From the NCBI GenBank assembly GCA_017853915.1, contig JAFMIS010000076.1, positions 1 to 9,609 of the forward strand: a stretch of DNA of 9,609 nucleotides. Reading direction: 5' to 3'. The notes below the pieces were generated by a model that was given only the letters and a program-made list of their open reading frames with translations, made no database searches and had not been told where the DNA came from. This DNA comes from a bacterium (GTDB lineage: Bacteria > Bdellovibrionota_C > UBA2361 > OMII01). Positions 1 through 5,503 of the stretch are shown here, in pieces (position 1 is the stretch's first letter; each line of letters begins with the position of its first letter). Position numbers and translations under genes: made by a program.

Positions 1-888
1 GTGACACGACCGCGCAGGTCAGCGCGTTTGTATAAACGTATTTGGCGAGACGATGGTTCCCCCTTGCTTAGCATCACAAAAAGACAAGCTGCTGGCGTTC
101 TTGAGAGATTGCGGGCGCGAACTCCGCACGTAGAAGTGGAGTTTGGGATGCGTTATGGCTCTCCCAGTTTGCAAGATGGTGTCGATGCCTTGATTCAGAG
201 AGGATGCTCGAAGATCCTTCTCTTTCCGATGTATCCTCAGTATGCGGCCGCGACGACGGCATCAACCTATGACGCGGTTTTCCCCCATCTGTTGCGGCGA
301 CGTTGGGTGCCAACGCTGCGAGTGGCTGAGCCCTACTTCGCGCATCCTCGCTATATTCAGGCGCAAGCGACGGTTATTAACGATCACATAGCGCGGCTGG
401 ATTGGAAGCCAGATAGATTGGTTCTGTCGTATCATGGAGTGCCCCAAAAATATGTGACCAAGGGTGATCCCTACTGTTGTCAATGCGTTGAGACGACGGC
501 GGCGCTGGTGCCAAAACTCTCGCTTGAGGCTGAGAGGGTCATCCATACCTATCAGTCTCGATTTGGCAGAGATCCGTGGCTTACTCCATACACCGATGAG
601 ATGTTTGAGAGCTTGGGGCATCAGGGATTAAAAAAGATAGCTGTCGTGGCGCCCGGTTTTACGGCAGATTGCTTGGAAACCCTCGATGAGTTGGGCAATG
701 AGGGAGAGGAGCAGTTTAGAGAGGCGGGAGGGGAGTCGTTCACGGTAATACCGTGCTTGAATGATCATCCGGCCTGGCTGGACGCGATGGTATCGATAAT
801 ATCCGAGGAGCTCGGTAGCTGGATAGACGGGGACGCGCGCCAGGTCGCCGATTGCTCAATCACCTGCCCATTGCAAAAGGTGGCGTAA
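1..888 (+). CDS. hemH: Ferrochelatase (protoheme ferro-lyase), 5' end cut by window
   Basis: Ferrochelatase inserts Fe2+ into protoporphyrin IX in the last step of protoheme synthesis. The 295 visible residues begin in the middle of the usual N-terminal domain, at the conserved 'Y..IW..dGSPLL' segment (residues 11-23), so the family's opening 'LLVNLGTP'-like strand lies upstream. The GTG at base 1 is unlikely to be the true start. Visible hallmarks are FGMRYGSPS (48-56), LFPMYPQYAAATTAS (74-88), SYHGVP with the expected metal-binding/catalytic His145, and FTADCLETLDEL with the expected catalytic Glu226. A cysteine group CCQC (159-162) plus C-terminal Cys285 and Cys289 are in places where some bacterial ferrochelatases carry [2Fe-2S] ligands. 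Whether they bind a cluster is inference. The stop lies 12 bases before the next gene on the same strand, suggesting co-transcription. Confidence 0.95.
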   Translation: MTRPRRSARLYKRIWRDDGSPLLSITKRQAAGVLERLRARTPHVEVEFGMRYGSPSLQDGVDALIQRGCSKILLFPMYPQYAAATTASTYDAVFPHLLRRRWVPTLRVAEPYFAHPRYIQAQATVINDHIARLDWKPDRLVLSYHGVPQKYVTKGDPYCCQCVETTAALVPKLSLEAERVIHTYQSRFGRDPWLTPYTDEMFESLGHQGLKKIAVVAPGFTADCLETLDELGNEGEEQFREAGGESFTVIPCLNDHPAWLDAMVSIISEELGSWIDGDARQVADCSITCPLQKVA

Positions 889-900
889 GGGAGGCCTTCA

Positions 901-1896
901 GTGAAGAAAGTAATTCAGATCTTAATTGGCTGCGTTGTTAGCGCCGCGATGTTGTATCTCGCGTTCAAGGATATGAAATTTGCGGAGCTTCGCGAGAGCT
1001 TCTCTCAGATAGCGTGGTGGCCAGTATTTCCTTTCATAGCGATCTTTGGAGTGCACGTGTTTCTACGGTCTTTGCGCTGGCGCTACCTCCTTCCAGAGGC
1101 GAAGCGCCAGGCCCCGACGATTCGGCAATTGTTTGACTCGATGTTGTTGGGTAATTTCGCCACATTCTTGCTGCCGTTTCGGCCAGGGGAGGTTATACGA
1201 CCTTTGATTCTCTCTCGCTGGACGGAGTATAGCTTTGCTACGGCCTTCGTATCGGTTGTGATTGAGCGCTTCTTCGATCTCGCCGCGGTGTTGGTGACCT
1301 TTTTTATTTTAATACAACTCCTACCAGACGTCCCCCCATGGTTGCATGTCGCGGCCTACTCTCTGGGCTCTGTGGCCTCGGGGCTACTTTTCTTTTTGAT
1401 AGGAGGGTGTTTGTTTCCTAACTTTATAAGCTCGCTTGTGCGGGTATGCGCGAAACCGCTCCCCACGAAGATTGAGACATTTGTGGTAAGTTTTTCTAGC
1501 GATCTGTTAAAGGGCGCCGCCGTGATTAAATCGCCGAAGCGTTTGGCGATTATTCTGGGGCTCACGGTATGCGTCTGGCTTACCGCGTATCTTCAGTTTC
1601 AGGCACTTCTCTTTATCTTTCCCCATGATCGATCTTTTCTACTGAGTGTCGCGCTTGGAGTTTTTGTCGCCCTGGCAATCGCTCTTCCCACAACGCCCGG
1701 TTTTGTCGGAGCTTTTCAAGTGGGGTGTGTCGAGGCGGCAAGGTTCTTCGCGTACCCTGTCTCAGCGGCGCAGGTATACTCCCTTGTGGTACATGGCCTG
1801 ACGTATGTGGTATTTATCGTGATCGGCGTGTGGCTGCTAAATATACATAACCTCAATCTCTTCCAACTTCGCAAGGAGGCTGAGCGAGGTAGCTAG
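901..1896 (+). CDS. Integral membrane protein, LPG_synthase_TM / UPF0104 flippase-like family
   Basis: A 331-residue polytopic inner-membrane protein with about eight hydrophobic segments, belonging to the family that includes the membrane (flippase) half of MprF and the YbhN/AglD-type proteins. Family signatures seen are RSLRW (56-60), LPFRPGEVIRPLIL (91-104), ERFFD (122-126) and LPTTPGFVGAFQ (262-273). It lacks a fused aminoacyl-transferase domain, so it is a stand-alone membrane module. Related proteins are thought to handle lipids or lipid-linked intermediates, but the substrate cannot be named here. The start is GTG 901, preceded at 889-894 by a GGGAGG ribosome binding site six bases away and directly following the hemH stop. 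The neighbour offers no functional clue beyond likely co-expression. The family call is strong, the precise role unknown. Confidence 0.88.
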   Translation: MKKVIQILIGCVVSAAMLYLAFKDMKFAELRESFSQIAWWPVFPFIAIFGVHVFLRSLRWRYLLPEAKRQAPTIRQLFDSMLLGNFATFLLPFRPGEVIRPLILSRWTEYSFATAFVSVVIERFFDLAAVLVTFFILIQLLPDVPPWLHVAAYSLGSVASGLLFFLIGGCLFPNFISSLVRVCAKPLPTKIETFVVSFSSDLLKGAAVIKSPKRLAIILGLTVCVWLTAYLQFQALLFIFPHDRSFLLSVALGVFVALAIALPTTPGFVGAFQVGCVEAARFFAYPVSAAQVYSLVVHGLTYVVFIVIGVWLLNIHNLNLFQLRKEAERGS

Positions 1897-1961
1897 TCCG
1901 CATAGTTCATGAGCCTCGCTAGCGCGAACCATGATAGGCGGTGAAGGCCACTCAGGATAAT

Positions 1962-2618
1962 TTACCTTGCGCTGAAGCGGGGAAAGTCGAGTAGCCGGGC
2001 TGCCTCCTGAATCTCGACTCGTAATATTCTCCAGGCATTCGCTGTAGTGCCAGCGTTCCTGGCAGAGTCAAGCGTGTTATACACCTGTTCTGGAGAGGTC
2101 ACTCGGCAACGAACCGCTGCCATGAGAGACTGCGCCATGCCTTTAAACGGATTAGAGGCCCCGGTGTCTGTTCGAAAAATCTCAGCAAGTTCCCTTTCAT
2201 ATCGGATCCCCTCAGAGGATGCTGGGCGCTTGGTATTGATGCCATCTGTGACCGAGAGATGAATCCAGGCCATCTCTACCCGCAGAAGAGTCTCATCTAA
2301 GGAGAGCCTCGACGAGCCGCTCGGTGGAATGAGTGGTGGAAGATCCCACCTTAGGTTGGGTGCCTGTATTGCGCTGAGACGCCCAATGCTGCTGGGATAG
2401 CGCGGTGGGATTGGTCTTGAATGTATCTGACGTATCAGGCTCTCAGTGAACGTGCGCAGTTCTCGAAAAGCCGGGCGAATCTCTCTCGATTTAGAGGCTA
2501 CATTCACCCCTCGAGCTGACTTGATATCGATCTGTTTGGAGGGCATTCGGAATAGAGCGGAGCTATCGCTCGAAGTCGAGCTCCTGCTACCCCTCATGCC
2601 TTGCTCCTGGTGATTCAT
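1962..2618 (-). CDS. Hypothetical protein, 218 aa, Ser-rich N-terminus
   Basis: I do not recognise this protein. It has no signal peptide and no membrane segment. The first 20 residues are Ser/Thr-rich and probably disordered. A basic stretch follows to about residue 90, then a Pro-rich turn (LPPLIPPSGSS, 94-103), then a mostly helical C-terminal half (about 106-213) with conserved-looking Trp118 and Trp196. The start ATG is supported by an AAGGAG ribosome binding site eight bases upstream on the minus strand. That site overlaps the end of the small upstream reading frame, so the two may be translationally coupled. The gene is convergent with the membrane protein at 901-1896, with 65 bases between the stop codons. 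Codon use (GAG, CGA and TCT/TCG common) matches the neighbours, so it is probably a real gene. Confidence 0.7.
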   Translation of the reverse strand: MNHQEQGMRGSRSSTSSDSSALFRMPSKQIDIKSARGVNVASKSREIRPAFRELRTFTESLIRQIHSRPIPPRYPSSIGRLSAIQAPNLRWDLPPLIPPSGSSRLSLDETLLRVEMAWIHLSVTDGINTKRPASSEGIRYERELAEIFRTDTGASNPFKGMAQSLMAAVRCRVTSPEQVYNTLDSARNAGTTANAWRILRVEIQEAARLLDFPRFSAR

Positions 2619-2622
2619 CGAC

Positions 2623-2865
2623 CTAGCTCCTTATGCTTTTTCTCAGCGGAAAAAGCCGCGAATAATAGAGGATCCGAGTTGTCGCCTGCAATAGCCGTGG
2701 GGGTATATAACGATCGAATCTGTTCTCATCTGAAAAGAGATCGGAAGCCTTGGCGGTCGTGCTCGCCATAAAAACAGAGCCATGTTTGCTAGCGAAGCGC
2801 TCTCGACTGACCAGACTTCGGTGAGTTAGGAAAGCCGCGAGCCCGAAAAACCCTTGCGTGCCCAC
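2623..2865 (-). CDS. Small hypothetical protein, 80 aa, doubtful
   Basis: A short basic reading frame with a GTG start, not recognised. It ends in TAG four bases before the ATG of the 218-aa gene, and its last codons carry that gene's ribosome binding site, which is the best argument that it is translated. Against it, there is no purine-rich site ahead of GTG 2865 and the only internal in-frame ATG (residue 33, near 2769) also lacks one. A TATAAT sequence on the minus strand (plus-strand bases 2881-2886) would place transcription start about 10 bases ahead of the GTG, so a near-leaderless message is possible. No -35 box is evident at the expected distance. The C-terminal third is rich in Arg, Leu and Tyr. 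Its start lies only 25 bases from the divergent pterin synthase gene. Confidence 0.4.
   Translation of the reverse strand: MGTQGFFGLAAFLTHRSLVSRERFASKHGSVFMASTTAKASDLFSDENRFDRYIPPRLLQATTRILYYSRLFPLRKSIRS
2627..2632 (-). promoter_or_regulatory. Ribosome binding site of the 218-aa hypothetical gene
   Basis: AAGGAG on the minus strand lies eight bases before ATG 2618 and fixes that start over the internal in-frame ATGs at residues 8 and 25. It lies inside the last codons of the small upstream reading frame. Confidence 0.6.
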
Positions 2866-2890
2866 CTGGAGCGGGGGATCATTATAGGTA

Positions 2891-3319
2891 ATGGCTATTC
2901 ATACCCTATCGGTTTTATTCGAGTTTTCGGCCAGTCATCGGCTTTTTAACCCTGCTCTTTCTGAGCAAGAGAACCAGCGCCTGTATGGAAAGTGCGCGAA
3001 TAAAAATGGCCACGGGCACAACTACGGCTTAGAGGTCGTGGTGTCGGGCCCAATCAATCCTGCCTCTCAGATGATATTTGACGCTGGACTTCTCAAAGAG
3101 CTCGTTGAGCGCTCTATCCTCGCCGATGTTGATCACAAAGACCTCAACCGCGATGTGAGTTGGTTGGAGGGCTCGGTGCCAACCACCGAGGTGGTAGCGC
3201 ACGCGATTTTTCTGAGACTCTCTCGTGAGATCTCCGCGGCGTCGTCAAGCGCGCGATTAGAGGAGATCACCGTGCGTGAAACTCGCCGTATCTCAGTGAC
3301 AGTCAAACGGGAGGAGTGA
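2891..3319 (+). CDS. 6-pyruvoyl-tetrahydropterin synthase, eukaryote-type (PTPS/QueD superfamily)
   Basis: This cytoplasmic zinc enzyme is predicted to convert 7,8-dihydroneopterin triphosphate to 6-pyruvoyl-tetrahydropterin, the second step of tetrahydrobiopterin synthesis. The 142 residues follow the animal PTPS pattern closely: FSASHRL (12-18), GKCANKNGHGHNY (33-45), VDHKDLN (80-86), PTTE (97-100) and VRET (128-131). Predicted zinc ligands are His16, His41 and His43; the catalytic set is Cys35, Asp81/His82 and Glu130. Five residues separate the Cys from HGH, as in animal PTPS, whereas E. coli-type QueD has three. That spacing and the neighbours argue for a biopterin role over queuosine, although 6-carboxytetrahydropterin synthase activity remains the main alternative. 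It is first in a four-gene operon; the stop overlaps the next start (TGATG). The ribosome binding site is weak (AGGT close to ATG 2891). Confidence 0.9.
   Translation: MAIHTLSVLFEFSASHRLFNPALSEQENQRLYGKCANKNGHGHNYGLEVVVSGPINPASQMIFDAGLLKELVERSILADVDHKDLNRDVSWLEGSVPTTEVVAHAIFLRLSREISAASSSARLEEITVRETRRISVTVKREE
3309..3314 (+). promoter_or_regulatory. Ribosome binding site deciding the folE start
   Basis: GGGAGG lies four bases before ATG 3319 but only one base before the alternative GTG 3316, so ATG 3319 is the likelier start. It lies inside the last codons of the PTPS gene, implying translational coupling. Confidence 0.55.
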
Positions 3320-3885
3320 TGTCGGATCCTCTAGAGCAGATAGCGAGTATTATCATTAAATCTATCGGGGAGGACCCGAGTCGAGAGGGGCTCATCCGGA
3401 CTCCACATCGGTTTGCCAAGGCATTGCGAGAGATAACCTCGGGGTATTCGAAGAACCCAACGGAGGTGATTGGAGAGGGAATATTCCCTTCGGAATCAAT
3501 CGATCCAGTAGTTGTGGCGCGCATGAAATTCTTCTCCGTATGTGAGCATCACCTTCTCCCCTTCTTTGGGGAGTGTTCGGTAGCGTATGTGCCACAGGGG
3601 AAGATTATTGGACTTTCAAAGATCCCCAAAATAGTTGAGGTGTTTTCGCAGCGCCTGCAGGTGCAGGAGCACCTTACGAATCAGATTGGCGCGGCGATTG
3701 AGAGCGCGATAGCCCCACAGGGGATCGCTGTACTAGTGCAAGCCACACATCTCTGCTCTGTGATGCGGGGTATTCAGGACTATGATTCCCCCATGATTAC
3801 GACGTATAGGCGAGGGTTGTACCGAGACAACGAGGCCCTGTTTGAATCGTTCAGAAGGATGGTTTTTGATGAGCGTCAAAAATAA
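3319..3885 (+). CDS. folE: GTP cyclohydrolase I
   Basis: Converts GTP to 7,8-dihydroneopterin triphosphate and formate, the entry step shared by folate, queuosine and tetrahydrobiopterin synthesis. The 188-residue length is normal for the type IA enzyme, which works as a toroidal decamer in the cytoplasm. Motifs from the ATG 3319 start are EDPSREGLIRTPHRFAKA (18-35), FFSVCEHHLLPFFG (71-84), VAYVPQGKIIGLSKIPKIVE (88-107) and ATHLCSVMRGIQ (142-153). The zinc ligands Cys75, His78 and Cys146 are all present, as is the catalytic-site His144. The start overlaps the PTPS stop, and the 3' end overlaps the next gene by 17 bases. Lying between a PTPS and a reductase, this copy is probably dedicated to the pterin cofactor of the hydroxylase, and the genome may hold a second folE for folate (inference). 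Confidence 0.96.
   Translation: MSDPLEQIASIIIKSIGEDPSREGLIRTPHRFAKALREITSGYSKNPTEVIGEGIFPSESIDPVVVARMKFFSVCEHHLLPFFGECSVAYVPQGKIIGLSKIPKIVEVFSQRLQVQEHLTNQIGAAIESAIAPQGIAVLVQATHLCSVMRGIQDYDSPMITTYRRGLYRDNEALFESFRRMVFDERQK
3855..3859 (+). promoter_or_regulatory. Ribosome binding site deciding the SDR start
   Basis: AAGGA lies nine bases before ATG 3869, inside folE. It supports that start over the in-frame ATG at 3842, which would add nine residues ahead of the normal SDR N-terminal strand. Confidence 0.5.
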
Positions 3886-4570
3886 GGTCGCGATTGTCAC
3901 GGGAGCGAGTAGAGGAATCGGCAGAGCGATCGCTGAGGAGCTGGCATCGCAGGGATATTCACTGGGTCTTGTTGCCAAGTCGTCGCCCGATCTGGAGATA
4001 GCGGCCAAACAGATTCAGGATGCACATCGCTCGCTATCAGTAGCGTGCGAAGCTTTCGATATCTCCGATGAAGCCGCCGTAAAGCGATTTGTCTCAAGAA
4101 TTAGACAGCAGTATGGGCCCGTGGCGGTCCTTGTTAACAACGCGGGTGAGTGCGCCCCAGGGACATCCAGGATCTCCACCGAGCAGCTGCGACGAATGAT
4201 CGACGTGAACCTCATGGGCGCTACATTTTTTGTGAACGCGACTCTGACTGATATGAGAGCGCACGCCCATGGCTACATTTTTAATGTGGCCTCGATATGT
4301 GGAGTCGAGGCGTATGGTGATGTAGGGGGATACTGTGCTTCAAAGTTTGGGCTCGTAGGGTATAGCGTGGCGTTAGATCAAGAGCTTGCGAACGATGGTA
4401 TTAAGGTTACCGCCATATGCCCGAGCTGGGTTAATACCCGAATGGCCGCTCGTAGCCATCTCGCCGCTGATGATATGATACAGCCATACGATATCGCTAC
4501 CACGGTGCGATACCTCTTAGCTCTGGGGCCATCCGCGCGAGTGCGAGAATTGGTAATTAACTGCGACTAG
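3869..4570 (+). CDS. Short-chain dehydrogenase/reductase, candidate sepiapterin/pyruvoyl-pterin reductase
   Basis: A 233-residue classical SDR with a Rossmann fold that should use NAD(P)H. Motifs are the nucleotide-binding TGASRGIG (11-18), NNAG (90-93), Asn114 in the DVNLMG helix, Ser142 in NVASICG, and the YCASK signature with Tyr155 and Lys159, so the Asn-Ser-Tyr-Lys tetrad is complete. The TGASRG turn resembles NADPH-preferring members. The start at 3869 puts KVAIVTG at the expected N-terminal position and overlaps folE by 17 bases. From position in the operon, after PTPS and GTP cyclohydrolase I and before the hydroxylase, the likely job is reduction of 6-pyruvoyl-tetrahydropterin to tetrahydrobiopterin, or regeneration of the reduced pterin. 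I could not identify the C-terminal Asp that anchors the pterin in animal sepiapterin reductase. A FabG-like ketoacyl reductase or FolM-like pteridine reductase therefore remains possible; the fold is certain, the substrate is not. Confidence 0.85.
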   Translation: MSVKNKVAIVTGASRGIGRAIAEELASQGYSLGLVAKSSPDLEIAAKQIQDAHRSLSVACEAFDISDEAAVKRFVSRIRQQYGPVAVLVNNAGECAPGTSRISTEQLRRMIDVNLMGATFFVNATLTDMRAHAHGYIFNVASICGVEAYGDVGGYCASKFGLVGYSVALDQELANDGIKVTAICPSWVNTRMAARSHLAADDMIQPYDIATTVRYLLALGPSARVRELVINCD

Positions 4571-4586
4571 GCGACGTGGGTGAAAT

Positions 4587-5483
4587 ATGAGCGGCCTAAC
4601 AACTACCAAAGCTCCCTTTATTGAAAAAGCTCAAAAGGATGGGCAGCGATTCATCCATCAACCCTACGAGTTATATTCGTTGGAAAATCACGCCGCATGG
4701 ACCGAGCTTTACTCTCGAATTCAGCCACGTTGGGCGCGGTACGCGACGCCTAAATTCTTAGCTGGGGTAGCACAATTGAATCTAGATCCTCACAAGGTGC
4801 CACGGATCGAGGATATTAATAAGTTTTTGAGCCCATTGACGGGCTTCTCAGCAAAGCCCGTGAGTGGATACATCCCGGCGTACATATTTTTTGATTGTCT
4901 GCGGAACCGCGACTTTCCGACCACGATTACGATTCGGGATAAGTCTAAGCTCGACTATCTACCTGAGCCGGATATGTTTCACGACGTCGCCGGGCATGTT
5001 CCGATGCACACTGATAAAGCCTTTGCTGATACCTTAGTTCGATTCGGAGAATTCGCCCTCTCAGCGGCATTACTGATTCAGGAGCTAAAAGATCCCGTGG
5101 TTCGAGTCGAGCGCGCTAAAAGTATAATTAAGGCGCTCGCTCGCTTCTTCTGGTTTACGGTGGAGTTCGGTTTGATGCGTTCCGGCAACGATATTAAAGT
5201 GTATGGCAGTGGTTTGCTGAGTTCCTACGGTGAAATTGAGCACTCAATAAATTCCCCAGAAGTGCAGCGATATCCAATTCAGCTTGAGTGGGCGATCAAT
5301 CAATACTTTGAGATCGACCACTATCAGCCGCTCCTCTTTGTGGTTGATTCATTCGAGCATCTTTTTTCGCTGGTTGACGAGCTTGAGGTCTGGCTTAAAG
5401 CCGGCAAACTCAACAACGTCGCGCCCGGCCAGCCGGAGGTCAGCGATCTCGACGTGGAGAGTTTTCTCTCCGCGAAGCTGTAG
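4587..5483 (+). CDS. Aromatic amino acid hydroxylase, phenylalanine 4-hydroxylase type
   Basis: A non-haem Fe(II), tetrahydropterin-dependent monooxygenase, expected to turn L-phenylalanine, O2 and a tetrahydropterin into tyrosine and the 4a-carbinolamine. The 298 residues correspond to the catalytic domain alone. The N-terminal ACT regulatory domain of animal enzymes is absent, as is usual in bacteria. Landmarks are LSPLTGFSAKPVSGYIP (81-97), PEPDMFHDVAGHVPMHTD (127-143) with iron ligands His132 and His137, FFWFTVEFGLM (187-197) with iron ligand Glu193, and YGSGLLSSYGEI (206-217). The C-terminal segment FEIDHYQPLLFVVDSFE matches the family end. The gene starts 16 bases after the SDR stop with only a weak GTGGGTG-like ribosome binding site. 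Tryptophan, tyrosine or meta-specific phenylalanine hydroxylation cannot be excluded from sequence, so the symbol phhA is withheld. No phhB-like carbinolamine dehydratase lies beside it. Confidence 0.93.
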   Translation: MSGLTTTKAPFIEKAQKDGQRFIHQPYELYSLENHAAWTELYSRIQPRWARYATPKFLAGVAQLNLDPHKVPRIEDINKFLSPLTGFSAKPVSGYIPAYIFFDCLRNRDFPTTITIRDKSKLDYLPEPDMFHDVAGHVPMHTDKAFADTLVRFGEFALSAALLIQELKDPVVRVERAKSIIKALARFFWFTVEFGLMRSGNDIKVYGSGLLSSYGEIEHSINSPEVQRYPIQLEWAINQYFEIDHYQPLLFVVDSFEHLFSLVDELEVWLKAGKLNNVAPGQPEVSDLDVESFLSAKL

Positions 5484-5503
5484 CTCGTAGGTTTGGAGGA
5501 TGG

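Noticed and set aside
1917..1924. CGCTAGCG palindrome in the gap between convergent genes as terminator or protein-binding site
   Set aside because: Only eight bases with no loop and no T-run; short palindromes of this kind occur by chance.
3842..3868. Upstream ATG 3842 as start of the SDR gene
   Set aside because: It adds nine residues ahead of the first Rossmann strand, and the AAGGA site at 3855-3859 fits ATG 3869 instead.
2891..3885. PTPS and folE as part of a queuosine (preQ0) operon
   Set aside because: No queC, queE or queF homologue nearby, the Cys-to-HGH spacing is animal PTPS-like, and the following genes are a reductase and a pterin-dependent hydroxylase. Not fully excluded.
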